Positions 19,070 to 28,521 of a stretch of DNA of 64,000 nt are shown piece by piece. Within the stretch, counting starts at the first letter, position 1. Each line of letters starts with the position of its first letter. The translations under genes and the position numbers were made by a program. The stretch is from Brumimicrobium sp965659845 (GTDB lineage: Bacteria; Bacteroidota; Bacteroidia; Flavobacteriales_D; Crocinitomicaceae). Under the pieces are notes generated by a model, which was not told where the DNA came from, searched no databases, and was given only the letters and a program-made list of their open reading frames with translations. The stretch lies in contig CBFHXS010000001.1 in assembly GCA_965659845.1 (NCBI GenBank), positions 26,048 to 90,047 on the forward strand, given 5' to 3'.

Positions 19070-20781
19070 AAGAACTTCTTAATTTGCCTTACAAATCCTA
19101 CTTCAAAGAATATTGCACCCTCTCTTCTGTCGTCGAATGAATCAGAGTCTTTGAATTTATTAATACCTGTTAGAGGATGATTGGGGTATATATTCGCATA
19201 AAAATCAAAGTTATGCTCTTTTACCCATGACAAGTGAAAACCTTTAATTCTGTAATATTTATTTAAATCCAACTTTAAGGTCGGGTCAAGATCATAGTAC
19301 CACACTCTTGATTGCCCGTCATCATGATCAATCGCCTCTAAAAAGTTCTCAAAAATATACCCGATTTTTAGGTGGTGTCTTGCGTAACTGTATCCATTAG
19401 TTTCCCATGAAAAACGGGCTCCAATGACCTGCTTTTTATATTTATATCTAGATCCTCCATTTCCATACTCTTCTGGGTTTATCCATTCAAAAGCATAAAA
19501 CCTTCTTGCCCCCCTATTAAAAGAGTAAAAGAATTTTGCATTTCTGTGACCAACAAAAACTTCACCTCCTAAGTAATGACTAAAATTCGTTCTATCAAAT
19601 ATCAATGAAGTCCCTGGCTGCAAGCAAGCATACAAGTCAACACCTCCATAGTCATGCTCATACCCAAAGAAGGGTTTAAAGTCCATATTCAACGTTGTAG
19701 CCCGTCTATCATCATCTCTAGTTTTTGTAATATACTCGTTATATCCTGTATTATAATTGTAGATGTACGTTGTAATCTCAGAGTTAAACACTAGCGGTAA
19801 CGATGATATGGAATACCCCATATTAATACCGAAATTGAACTGATTTCCAATATAGGTGTCGGATGCGTTTACATTACCCATGTCTTGATATAGAACCATC
19901 CCAATCGCTACAAATGCACCCATATTTGCCGCAGCCATGGCGCTCGCTTGCTGCACATTTCGTTGTGTTTGCTCAGCAATACGTTGGTCATATTCTCTCT
20001 TTTTTCTTTGATTTTCCTCTCTTCTTTGCTGCTCTCTCCTTGCAGCTTCTTGCTCATTACTTTTCGTATTATTACTTTTATTTGATCCTGTTTGTCTAGA
20101 GGTTCCTGCTGTTCCTCTCAACACCTTTTGACTCTTATAGGCCGCTCTATCTTTTTCCCTTTGGCACAAAGGCTCTAGCCTTGCTATCTCTTTCCTATAT
20201 AAGTCTGCCTGACCTTGATATTGTGCGCTCCTTAAGTTTGCTCGTGCCTCCTCAAGGTATTGACAAGAGGACTTATAGGTTTTCACTTCGTCTTCCTCCT
20301 CTTCCTCACTTTCCTCCTCTTCTTCGTCATTGTCTTCATCCTCTTCGTCAGAGTCAGATGAACAACCGGGAAAAGACAACCCACTCAATTGAGCATTTTT
20401 AATGGTAAATCCTTTTTTGTAAAGGTCCTTAGCTTGTTCAGCATTTAGTCCTGGAAACGCGGCGCTCCAATCGGGGCTTCCAGAAATATCCATTGAAATT
20501 AAATTAGAAAATGTTTTCGTAGAAACTTTGCTGCTTCCGTCGTATATATCTACAGTAACATTTAACACCCCTGGGTCACAACCTTCATAACTATCTACTT
20601 TTGCTACTGCTTTTATTAGAAGCTCACCCATCATATGATCAAATGAACACCTAAACATTACCTTTCCTGAATTGTCTCCCTCGTCATATAAAATAGTTGT
20701 CTCATATTTTTGTTGTCCAAATGATGAGTTAAAAGAAATAATTGATGTAAAAATAAAAAAGAAAAGTAGTAGATGTCTCAT
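19066..20781 (-). CDS. Exported protein with acidic tract and C-terminal barrel-like region, function unknown
   Basis: 571 residues from the ATG at 20781, which gives a clean signal peptide (MRHLLLFFFIFTSIISF, cleavage after SFG). After about 130 residues comes a tract of roughly 30 residues that are almost all Glu, Asp or Ser. A Gln/Arg/Lys-rich probable coiled coil (about 180-275) follows, then a 300-residue Tyr/Phe-rich region of alternating strands ending in FVRQIKKFF, like an outer membrane barrel. I do not recognise the family. An upstream ATG at 20826 would add 15 residues ahead of the signal and is unlikely. The acidic segment could bind Ca2+ or basic partners; that is a guess. Confidence 0.7.
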   Translation of the reverse strand: MRHLLLFFFIFTSIISFNSSFGQQKYETTILYDEGDNSGKVMFRCSFDHMMGELLIKAVAKVDSYEGCDPGVLNVTVDIYDGSSKVSTKTFSNLISMDISGSPDWSAAFPGLNAEQAKDLYKKGFTIKNAQLSGLSFPGCSSDSDEEDEDNDEEEEESEEEEEDEVKTYKSSCQYLEEARANLRSAQYQGQADLYRKEIARLEPLCQREKDRAAYKSQKVLRGTAGTSRQTGSNKSNNTKSNEQEAARREQQRREENQRKKREYDQRIAEQTQRNVQQASAMAAANMGAFVAIGMVLYQDMGNVNASDTYIGNQFNFGINMGYSISSLPLVFNSEITTYIYNYNTGYNEYITKTRDDDRRATTLNMDFKPFFGYEHDYGGVDLYACLQPGTSLIFDRTNFSHYLGGEVFVGHRNAKFFYSFNRGARRFYAFEWINPEEYGNGGSRYKYKKQVIGARFSWETNGYSYARHHLKIGYIFENFLEAIDHDDGQSRVWYYDLDPTLKLDLNKYYRIKGFHLSWVKEHNFDFYANIYPNHPLTGINKFKDSDSFDDRREGAIFFEVGFVRQIKKFF

Positions 20782-20850
20782 CTTAAAAAAGTATAAAATT
20801 TTTACAAAAATATAGAATGTTAGCAATCAGAACTATACAAACGGAAGAAA

Positions 20851-22215
20851 TCATCCAAACAATTCCCGAAGCACCTCCTCTATTCTCGAGCATTCCACTA
20901 CCTCAATGTTAAACTGCGATTGCTTAATTCCCTTATTTTCTTTAGAAATTATGATCTTATCAAAGCCCAACTTTTCAGCCTCAGAAACACGTTGATCGAC
21001 TCTATTCACCGGACGAACCTCTCCTGATAAACCAACCTCTGCTGACAAACAAATATTTTTATTGATCGCTATGTCTGCATTTGAAGATAAGATTGCGGCA
21101 ACTACTGCTAAGTCGATTGCTGGGTCATCTACTTTAATTCCTCCAGCAATGTTCAAGAAAACATCTTTGGCTCCAAGTTTGAATCCACAACGCTTTTCCA
21201 TGACTGCAAGAAGCATGTTTAATCTTCGTAAATCAAATCCAGTTGCGCTTCTTTGAGGCGTTCCATAAGCCGCTGAACTTACAAGGGCCTGAACCTCGAT
21301 TAACATTGGCCTTAAACCTTCAAGTGTTGCTGCTATAGCACTTCCGCTGAGCTGATCCTTATTATTAGAAATCAATATTTCCGAAGGGTTCTCGACTTGG
21401 CGTAAACCATTCCCTAACATTTCATAAATGCCCAACTCATTTGTTGATCCAAATCTATTCTTAATTGACCTTAAGAGTCTGTAAACATGGTTTCGATCAC
21501 CCTCAAACTGAAGTACTGCGTCTACCATGTGTTCCAAAACTTTTGGTCCCGCCAGAGAACCTTCCTTTGTAATATGACCTATGAGGAATACGGGGGTTTC
21601 TGTTTGTTTTGAAAATCGCAAAAGTTGGGCCGTACATTCACGTATTTGAGAAATACTTCCCGGTGAACTTTCAATATTTTCACTATGTATAGTCTGTATA
21701 GAGTCTATCACCAAAAGATCAGGCTGCATCTGCTCTGCATGATTAAAAATAGACTCAAGCTGAGTTTCTGTCAATAAAAAACAGGATTCATTTAAATCTC
21801 CTATTCTACTTGCGCGCATTTTTATCTGCTGTTCGCTCTCCTCGCCTGACACATAAAGAATTTCCTGACCTGTTTCTTGCATAGCCATTTGCAGCATCAA
21901 TGTCGACTTACCAATGCCGGGTTCACCTCCGAAAAGTGTTAATGACCCTGGAACTAAACCGCCACCTAGTACACGGTTAAGCTCCTTATCTTTCAGCTGT
22001 ATACGTTGCACAGGAATCTCCTTGATCGTATGGATCGCTTGAGGCTTTGACGTTCGTTTTGAGTTTTTAGAAAATGCTGTTACCTCATTCTTCCCTTTGC
22101 TAATAACCTCTTCAACGAAAGTGTTCCACTCATTGCATGCCGGACATCTGCCTAACCATTTTGGAGCTTCATGCCCGCAACTTTGACAGAAATATGCTGT
22201 TTTTACTTTTGCCAT
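20851..22215 (-). CDS. radA: DNA repair protein RadA (Sms)
   Basis: 454 residues, family length. RadA is a RecA-like ATPase that processes branched recombination intermediates. In order: a four-cysteine zinc finger (YFCQSCGHEAPKWLGRCPAC), Walker A GGEPGIGKST, Walker B LLVIDSIQT, the RadA signature KNRFGST, and a Lon-protease-like C-terminal domain (about 290-454). The gene starts one base after the rdgB stop, so the two are translated from one message. Confidence 0.97.
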   Translation of the reverse strand: MAKVKTAYFCQSCGHEAPKWLGRCPACNEWNTFVEEVISKGKNEVTAFSKNSKRTSKPQAIHTIKEIPVQRIQLKDKELNRVLGGGLVPGSLTLFGGEPGIGKSTLMLQMAMQETGQEILYVSGEESEQQIKMRASRIGDLNESCFLLTETQLESIFNHAEQMQPDLLVIDSIQTIHSENIESSPGSISQIRECTAQLLRFSKQTETPVFLIGHITKEGSLAGPKVLEHMVDAVLQFEGDRNHVYRLLRSIKNRFGSTNELGIYEMLGNGLRQVENPSEILISNNKDQLSGSAIAATLEGLRPMLIEVQALVSSAAYGTPQRSATGFDLRRLNMLLAVMEKRCGFKLGAKDVFLNIAGGIKVDDPAIDLAVVAAILSSNADIAINKNICLSAEVGLSGEVRPVNRVDQRVSEAEKLGFDKIIISKENKGIKQSQFNIEVVECSRIEEVLRELFG

Positions 22216-22216
22216 G

Positions 22217-22801
22217 CTACTTTGATAAAAATTTTCTAAGCTTTGCTATTGCTCTGCTTCTGTGACTCATTTCATTTTTCTCTTCAATTGACATCTGTGC
22301 AAACGACCTAGTTTCATTTTCAGGTATAAATATCGGATCGTATCCAAACCCCTCAACACCCTGCCTTTCATTAGCTATGTGACCCGAAACACTGCCTTCA
22401 AAAGTATGTTCTTTCCCATCTAGAATTAAAGCGATCACCGTTCGGAACTGAGCCGATCTATTTTTGGTAGTTTCTAACTTTTCTAATAGCAAATCCATGT
22501 TGTCATTACTGTTCTTATCAGGTCCTGCAAACCTTGCGCTATAGACACCCGGAGCTCCGTTTAAAGCATTTACTTCCAAGCCCGTATCGTCTGCAAAACA
22601 ATCAACATTAAAGTGCTCCTTAACGTAACGCGCTTTCTGTAAAGCATTTCCTTCGAGTGTTGGTTGATCTTCAGGAATATCATCAATGCAGCCAATATCT
22701 GCCAAGGTTTTTACCGAAATAATATCAGGCAATAACCCCTGTATCTCCTTTGCTTTATTCGGGTTTTGAGTTGCAAAAACAAGTGTTTTTTTATTGGTCA
22801 T
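22217..22801 (-). CDS. rdgB: Non-canonical purine NTP pyrophosphatase (RdgB/HAM1 family)
   Basis: 194 residues, family length. The enzyme hydrolyses dITP, ITP and XTP to monophosphates and so keeps deaminated purines out of nucleic acids. Characteristic blocks are the start FATQNPNKAKEI, the metal/substrate block FADDTGLEVNALNGAPGVYSAR, and GFGYDPIF with the C-terminal SHRSRAI. It heads the rdgB-radA run, a pairing of nucleotide-pool cleaning with DNA repair. Confidence 0.96.
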   Translation of the reverse strand: MTNKKTLVFATQNPNKAKEIQGLLPDIISVKTLADIGCIDDIPEDQPTLEGNALQKARYVKEHFNVDCFADDTGLEVNALNGAPGVYSARFAGPDKNSNDNMDLLLEKLETTKNRSAQFRTVIALILDGKEHTFEGSVSGHIANERQGVEGFGYDPIFIPENETRSFAQMSIEEKNEMSHRSRAIAKLRKFLSK

Positions 22802-22859
22802 TTTTCTGTTTTCTATATAAAAGTAAAGGTAATGAATTTAGTTCTATCGTTTTTACGTA

Positions 22860-22892
22860 TTTGAACAGTGTGGTCTCATTTTTGTATATTTG
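22860..22892 (+). promoter_or_regulatory. Predicted Bacteroidota promoter of the small exported protein
   Basis: TTTG (22860-22863), 21 bases, then TATATTTG (22885-22892), a full match to the TTTG / TAnnTTTG promoter pattern. Transcription would start near 22899, about 20 bases ahead of the GTG start codon. Confidence 0.6.
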
Positions 22893-22920
22893 ATAGAACT
22901 TCAAATGAATAGGTCATAAA

Positions 22921-23310
22921 GTGAATTCTTTTTTTTCAATACTGATATTTTCTCTTACTTGGTTGACTCCTAATGCCGACCCAGAAAACACTTCATATTG
23001 GGAAAGTAAAGGACGTGAACTACAGCTTGTCCAAATTATTCATACTCCTGACGACCAAGGAAGAGACGTACTACACATCAATATGTTTCTGTCCTCAAGC
23101 TGTACAACGGAAATATATTATGCCATGCCTTTAAAAGAAAACGACGTCTATGTTCTAACTGATACATTTGGCAAGGTTATAGAGTCCCAAATTCATATCT
23201 GTGTTAAGAATCAAAAGAAACTAGAGCTTAGAGGTCGAAACTTCAAGAAGATATCTAAAGACAAATATTTTTCCGAAATGAAGGTGTTTGAAAAGAGACT
23301 AAATAAATAG
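22921..23310 (+). CDS. Small exported protein of unknown function
   Basis: 129 residues from a GTG start; no ATG is available before the signal-like segment (FFSILIFSLTWLTPNA). The mature part is about 105 residues with two cysteines (SSSCTTEIYY, QIHICVKN) that could form a disulfide, and it ends in a basic helix. I recognise no family. A well-formed promoter directly upstream and a start codon at a sensible distance support a real gene. It lies between the divergent rdgB and the convergent CRTAC1-type gene and seems to be transcribed alone. Confidence 0.6.
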   Translation: MNSFFSILIFSLTWLTPNADPENTSYWESKGRELQLVQIIHTPDDQGRDVLHINMFLSSSCTTEIYYAMPLKENDVYVLTDTFGKVIESQIHICVKNQKKLELRGRNFKKISKDKYFSEMKVFEKRLNK

Positions 23311-23321
23311 TTCTATTGGTT

Positions 23322-24935
23322 TTATTTCACTTTTCCCTCTGAATCAACTTTATATATTCTTCCGTGCTTTAGGTTTTTAATTGAGATCCAATTACCATCA
23401 CCAAAGTTAACCTGAACCTCATTTAAACTCTTCTCATTACCTAAACCAAAATATAGTGTTTTCGTTCCTTGTGATGCGTGCCCACTTGCACCATCGACTT
23501 CTCGAATACTTCTCTTTCCGTTTTGGAAAAAGACTACCCTTGCGCCAATGGCAGAGCGGTTAAATGGGTGTTTTCCCTCTAGTTTTATACCTACATAGTT
23601 GCCAGCCTCAGAATCATTTTGATACGCCTTTATCTTTTGCTCTCTTCCTGCAAAAGCAGCCCAAGGCAACTTCACAACAGATGAAATAATATCTAAATCT
23701 CCATCATTATCAAAATCAAACACCACCGCGCCTCTATGGGATAAAACATCGCTCACACCTGACTCAATAGCTTTATCAAAAAACTCTCCTTCCTCATTTA
23801 CGAATAATTTATTCCCATCACTTATTGCGGCAGGAGGAACTAATGTCGCCACATTTCCTTTGGAAATATATAAATCCTGATCTCCATCGAACTCAAGGTC
23901 AAAAAATAACCCGCTCCAACTTGTTCCATAGATACTATCATACACAAAAGGTATGTCTAGTCTTAATTCCTTAGCGCTTTCAGCAAAGGCAGAGTCTTCA
24001 TATGTGAATAGATAGTTCCTCCCTATGTTTGTTACGTAGTAATCTAACTGACCATTATTATCATAGTCACCCTGACCAATGCCCATACCGTATATCTCTT
24101 GATTAAACCCAGTTGTTTTTGAAATATTAGTGAACGACTCGTCTGGATAGTTATTTCTATAAACCTTGTTCCCCTCATTGGTCCATTCACCGAAATCATT
24201 CAAGAGTATTAGGTCTAAATCATTATCATTGTCAAAATCTGTTAAGCTTACCGCGAGCCCACACCCTTCATTGTTCACTCCATACTTTTCTGTTTGTTCC
24301 ACAAAGTGTTTGCCTTCAATGTTGATCAGTAACTTATTTTCGTAACACGTAGGATTATAACCGATGGGTTTTCCTTTTTCATCATGCAGTCCACTCATCA
24401 TTTTCACATAGTTCGCAACATACAGATCTACAAAGCCATCATTATTAATGTCTCCCCAACAAGCAGCGGCATAGTTCTCAGCAGGTAAGATTGAGTCTAG
24501 ATATATTGGGTCAAACCTCTCTCCCTTTATATTATGTAATAGAACAGGGGCTTTTTTATCTCCCTGACCAAAACCGTTTCCAAAGTTTGCTACAAAGAAA
24601 TCTTCAAAACCGTCGTTATCATAATCCGCTGAAACTGCCCCTTGAATAAAATAACCATACAGGGCATCCAGGCCATATTCATCAGTCGCATCGTAAAACA
24701 CACCCTGATTGTTCACCCATAGCTTAGAATCAAAGACTCCTCCAGATTGGTATAGATCTTCCCAACCATCATTGTTAACATCAATGACCATCAAGCCTCC
24801 TCCAGCAAGCTGGAAGTCGTTTCCAGGATAAATATAGTTTAGACCTATACTGTCACTTACTTCAGAAAACAACTTTTGTGAGTTCGCGTAAAAACAACTC
24901 AATAATAAAGTAAGAAAGAGTATTATTCTCTGCAT
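23322..24935 (-). CDS. CRTAC1-family exported protein (FG-GAP/VCBS repeats plus ASPIC/UnbV domain)
   Basis: 537 residues: signal peptide (cleavage after ANS), then six or more FG-GAP repeats with Ca2+-binding loops of the type D-x-D-x-D-G (for example DVNNDGWEDLY, DYDNDGFEDFF, DFDNDGDLDII). They should fold into a beta-propeller over about residues 35-440. The C-terminal ASPIC/UnbV domain (about 450-530) contains RSAIGARVVFF and GASGHASQGTKTLYFGLG. Such proteins are extracellular; the biochemical role is unknown. The gene overlaps the upstream haloperoxidase-like gene by 13 bases, so expression is probably coupled. Confidence 0.88.
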   Translation of the reverse strand: MQRIILFLTLLLSCFYANSQKLFSEVSDSIGLNYIYPGNDFQLAGGGLMVIDVNNDGWEDLYQSGGVFDSKLWVNNQGVFYDATDEYGLDALYGYFIQGAVSADYDNDGFEDFFVANFGNGFGQGDKKAPVLLHNIKGERFDPIYLDSILPAENYAAACWGDINNDGFVDLYVANYVKMMSGLHDEKGKPIGYNPTCYENKLLINIEGKHFVEQTEKYGVNNEGCGLAVSLTDFDNDNDLDLILLNDFGEWTNEGNKVYRNNYPDESFTNISKTTGFNQEIYGMGIGQGDYDNNGQLDYYVTNIGRNYLFTYEDSAFAESAKELRLDIPFVYDSIYGTSWSGLFFDLEFDGDQDLYISKGNVATLVPPAAISDGNKLFVNEEGEFFDKAIESGVSDVLSHRGAVVFDFDNDGDLDIISSVVKLPWAAFAGREQKIKAYQNDSEAGNYVGIKLEGKHPFNRSAIGARVVFFQNGKRSIREVDGASGHASQGTKTLYFGLGNEKSLNEVQVNFGDGNWISIKNLKHGRIYKVDSEGKVK

Positions 24936-26254
24936 TTTAGCACTGTTGAAACATATCTACCAATTTTCCTGCCGTAAGACAAACTAATATCAAGGGTTTT
25001 TCGAAAATGAATTCCTCCATAAAAACGAGATATTGAAATCTCCTCCGACATTTCGGTAAATGACTCATAAGTTCTAGGGCTTCCATCAATATCTTTTCTT
25101 GGACTGTTTGTGTAATCCGTAAAAGTGATAGTGTCTCCAAATATAGACTTCATTATTTCTGAGGCTGCTCCACTTTGGAATGAATGACCTGATGGAAACT
25201 CGGGAAAAGGAGGGCTTGCTAACCTAGAGTTAAAATTTGGATCAATGTAGCGTTGAATATATGTGATTGGGCGGATGAAATTAAACTTATACTTCAATCC
25301 AAAAGAAGAAATAAAAGCTTCATTCACAGCCACGCCAAGTTTCACGTATAACTCTAGTGCTTTATCCAAAGTAATATTTTGTTGAGTCGCAACGTGCTGA
25401 GCAATTGTAAAAAAATGGCCAGAAGGAGTTCCCGAGTATCCTGCTGCATCGTTCCAATACTCTGCAATGATCTCGTATTCTGTATCCTCCTTTTTACTGT
25501 TCTCTAGTACGCTCAATGCTTCATTGTACATCTCTGTTTCTGGAACAGTGTCAAAAGGAAATATCTCAAGGTCAGCCGCAACATTTTGGCTGCCAACCAG
25601 CATTGGTCGGTTAGCACCCCAAAAAGGAACTTGTGCAGTTAAATATCCAGGAAATGTTCTTGACCAGCAAGAGATACACGTCTCAGGCTCGAAGTCTGGT
25701 GGGTAATTACGCTCAAACCCGTCATCCGCACCATCTTTTTTTGACCAAGCAATAATCGCTTCGGCCATAGTCTTTGCATATTTTTTTGATCTTTCTATAC
25801 TTCTTTTCTTTTCATGCGCTGAAAACTCAAGGTATATTGAGTCATGCAATGCTGACAAGTGTTTCTTATTCGAAGGAGGCATCGCTCGATAGAAATAACT
25901 CAATAACTGGTAATTCGTTTCGTTCGCAACAATCATCCAGTTGATTTTTCTTGCCTTAATCTCAGGACGAACGTATTCATTCAGTTGACCCTCTAGTGTT
26001 TGCAGTTCATCAATTTGATCGACCATGGACTCGTACATGCCAACAGTAATGTAGCCGTACGCCCTTCCACTTATTGCCGCAGTAAAACCCACTGTATTCT
26101 GTGTTAGAAAAAAGGCTTCTTTTAGATATGCATGTTCAATTGACAGACAGTTCTCTCTTATTTTTCCTTCATCAGAAATGTTTGTCAACCCAAAAGAGTT
26201 GATGCATAATAACATACTGATTAGAAGTATAAAACATCTTGATTTTGATAACAT
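24923..26254 (-). CDS. Vanadium-dependent haloperoxidase / PAP2-superfamily enzyme, exported
   Basis: 443 residues from the ATG at 26254, which opens a signal peptide (MLSKSRCFILLISMLLCINSFG). The vanadate/phosphate pocket of the superfamily is complete: K-x6-R-P in KYKFNFIRP, the PSGHS motif with the catalytic His, and S-R-x4-G-x-H in SRFYGGIH. The spacings equal those in the fungal chloroperoxidase. These enzymes either oxidise halides with H2O2 when loaded with vanadate or act as phosphatases; the sequence alone does not decide. It sits first in a two-gene run with the CRTAC1-type protein. Confidence 0.87.
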   Translation of the reverse strand: MLSKSRCFILLISMLLCINSFGLTNISDEGKIRENCLSIEHAYLKEAFFLTQNTVGFTAAISGRAYGYITVGMYESMVDQIDELQTLEGQLNEYVRPEIKARKINWMIVANETNYQLLSYFYRAMPPSNKKHLSALHDSIYLEFSAHEKKRSIERSKKYAKTMAEAIIAWSKKDGADDGFERNYPPDFEPETCISCWSRTFPGYLTAQVPFWGANRPMLVGSQNVAADLEIFPFDTVPETEMYNEALSVLENSKKEDTEYEIIAEYWNDAAGYSGTPSGHFFTIAQHVATQQNITLDKALELYVKLGVAVNEAFISSFGLKYKFNFIRPITYIQRYIDPNFNSRLASPPFPEFPSGHSFQSGAASEIMKSIFGDTITFTDYTNSPRKDIDGSPRTYESFTEMSEEISISRFYGGIHFRKTLDISLSYGRKIGRYVSTVLKCRE

Positions 26255-26307
26255 AGTTGTAAAGATATTTCTTTTCTCTTGCAATTCAATTTTTTCTACT
26301 TTTGTTT

Positions 26308-27750
26308 ATGATGTATAGGATTCTGTTTCTTTCGATAATACTCTTCGTTTCAATCAGTGCTAATAGTCAAAACAGACTATGGAAAACAGTTGTGGATAGC
26401 GCAAGTCTTTTCTCCTCTCCACGTTTAGTTGATCTAAATAAAGATGGTAATTTAGATATTGTTATTGGTGGAGGAGTAGAAAATAGTCCAAGTAAAAATG
26501 GTGTTATTGCTATTGATGGCAATACCGGCCGAATACTTTGGACCGTAGAATCACCAAGTCAAATTTATACAAGTGCATTATTTCAGGACATCTCTGGTGA
26601 TGGTGTAAAAGATGTTTTCATCGGAGGTAGGGCAGCCAACTACTTTGCTATAAACGGTGCAACAGGAGAAGTTATTTGGAGGTTTTTCGAAGGCTCACAA
26701 TCTGAATCAAGAAATGCGGGATTTCTGAATTTTTTCGGAACCCAATTCGTAGACGACCTAGACAAAGATGGTTTTAATGACCTTCTGCTTACCAATGGTG
26801 GTGATTACTTAGCGAAAAAGGGAGAAAATGATAGACCTACTGCTCGTCTAATGGTGATTAGTTCAGCAACAGGGAAAATAATCCAAAGCGCAAGAATGCC
26901 CGATGGTAAAGAGTCTTATTATGCACCTCATCTAATCACAATACAAGGAGAGGACTATGTTGTTTTTGGGACGGGTGGAGAAACCATTGGTGGATCATTA
27001 TTCATAGCTCCTTACGATAAGTTTGCAAAAAAAGGGAAGCTCAAAAAAGCTAAAATTCTTTTCTCTGACTCAGTCAAAGGGTTTATTTTGAATAGTGTTA
27101 CGACAGACCTCAATAACGACGATGAAGTAGACATTATAACTGCAAGTATGAATGGGAATGTCTCCGCGGTAGATGGTGTTTCAGGTAAGAAAATATGGTC
27201 ACGCTCTTTTCCAGGAAAGGAGTGCTATGTAACCCCTTCTTTAGGACAGTTCAATGACGACCAAACCCCGGATGTATTTACTATTATTGCCACTGGAACA
27301 TTTCCTCAATACAGCGCCTTCGAACTATTGATCCTAGACGGAAAGACCGGAGAAATTATCCTTCAGGAAAAACGCGGGTTTAATCAATTTTCACCCGCAG
27401 TTATTGCCAACGTGGATGAAGACCCCTTGGATGAGATTATTTACCTAGAGAATGAAATTGTTCACATCGAAGACTTTATAGTTGAAAATAAGATCTGTGT
27501 CTATGATGTAGCTGAGAAGAAGGCTTCTTTTATTGGTCGTCCTAGGTTAGGAATGGCTATGGCATCAGCACCAATGATTGCTGATATTAATAATAACGGC
27601 ACGTTAGAGATTGTAGTAGGAGTCTCCACACTTCCAAAAGAACAAGGCGAGCTTCCGCAAGGAATCATTGAATGTATTATTCTACCTAAAGGAATAAAAT
27701 CAATAATTTGGCCTGGATATCTGGGGCCAAATGAAAATGGCGGACTTTAA
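26308..27750 (+). CDS. Exported FG-GAP/PQQ-type beta-propeller protein
   Basis: 480 residues from ATG 26308 (26311 is equally good): a signal peptide (cleavage after ANS) and then repeating units. These mix FG-GAP-like loops (DLNKDGNLDIVIGGG, DISGDGVKDVFIGG, DLDKDGFNDLLL) with PQQ/quinoprotein-like turns (AIDGNTGRILW, AINGATGEVIW, AVDGVSGKKIW), making one large propeller. No catalytic site or anchor is visible, so it is probably a binding or scaffold protein outside the cytoplasm. It is divergent from the haloperoxidase gene, separated by only about 50 bases. A TACTTTTG -7-like element at 26297-26304 would give an almost leaderless message. Confidence 0.8.
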   Translation: MMYRILFLSIILFVSISANSQNRLWKTVVDSASLFSSPRLVDLNKDGNLDIVIGGGVENSPSKNGVIAIDGNTGRILWTVESPSQIYTSALFQDISGDGVKDVFIGGRAANYFAINGATGEVIWRFFEGSQSESRNAGFLNFFGTQFVDDLDKDGFNDLLLTNGGDYLAKKGENDRPTARLMVISSATGKIIQSARMPDGKESYYAPHLITIQGEDYVVFGTGGETIGGSLFIAPYDKFAKKGKLKKAKILFSDSVKGFILNSVTTDLNNDDEVDIITASMNGNVSAVDGVSGKKIWSRSFPGKECYVTPSLGQFNDDQTPDVFTIIATGTFPQYSAFELLILDGKTGEIILQEKRGFNQFSPAVIANVDEDPLDEIIYLENEIVHIEDFIVENKICVYDVAEKKASFIGRPRLGMAMASAPMIADINNNGTLEIVVGVSTLPKEQGELPQGIIECIILPKGIKSIIWPGYLGPNENGGL

Positions 27751-27779
27751 TGTTCACTAAGTATTAACCGATAATTAAT

Positions 27780-28514
27780 ATGTATAAAGTAAATAACCAT
27801 AATTGTGGTACATGCAAGGGACAAGTTGAACCAGGAAGGTACTGTCCAGAGTGTGGGTTACATAATACAGGAAATAGCACTAGTTTTTGGGACTTCATGC
27901 GTGAAGGTATTGAGCAAGTTATTTCTCTTGAGAACGGTTTTATCCTTGGATTTAAGAAGTCTTTGGTTGCACCAAGGTCTCTTGTATTAGATTATTATAA
28001 AGGCTACCGTAATCAAAGCCCTTCACCCGGTAAAATGGTGCTTTATACCTTTCTTTCTCTAGGTATTCTTTATTTGATCTTTGGAAAGCTTGGTGTTCTG
28101 GACGTCACCATTTATGGAGAACAAGAGGATGATTTTAGTGCGTTAAAAGTATTCATGATCATACTTATACCATTTATGATATTATCCTCTAAGTTCCTTT
28201 ATTGGAGGCGCTACAAAGGGTTGGTTATTCACATGGTCAGCATAGCATTTCTACTTTTACCGCGTTTCATCATACTCGTTGTAGTTTTTTCCATTATTAG
28301 CTTTTTGATAGACGAACCTGCTCTTTTTTTGATTTTTGCACTTCTTGCCACCGTTATTTGGTTCTTCTATACTAACACAATCGTTTTAAAGGTTGAGGGG
28401 GTATTAAAAAGAACACTTTTTACCTTGGCACAATTAGGCATATTTATTGGTCTCATAATTTTTACAATTATCATTTTGGTAATTTCCTCAATGGCAGAGG
28501 TTAATATTGGATAA
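27780..28514 (+). CDS. DUF3667 family membrane protein with N-terminal zinc ribbon
   Basis: 244 residues. A zinc ribbon (CGTCKGQVEPGRYCPECG) at residues 9-26 is followed by an amphipathic segment with the family phrase GFKKSLVAPRSLVLDYYKGYR. Four or five hydrophobic helices from about residue 85 to the end place it in the inner membrane. DUF3667 proteins are widespread in Bacteroidota and uncharacterised. It lies 29 bases after the propeller gene and could share its message. The convergent CocE-type gene ends eight bases away. Confidence 0.8.
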   Translation: MYKVNNHNCGTCKGQVEPGRYCPECGLHNTGNSTSFWDFMREGIEQVISLENGFILGFKKSLVAPRSLVLDYYKGYRNQSPSPGKMVLYTFLSLGILYLIFGKLGVLDVTIYGEQEDDFSALKVFMIILIPFMILSSKFLYWRRYKGLVIHMVSIAFLLLPRFIILVVVFSIISFLIDEPALFLIFALLATVIWFFYTNTIVLKVEGVLKRTLFTLAQLGIFIGLIIFTIIILVISSMAEVNIG

Positions 28515-28521
28515 CCTAATA

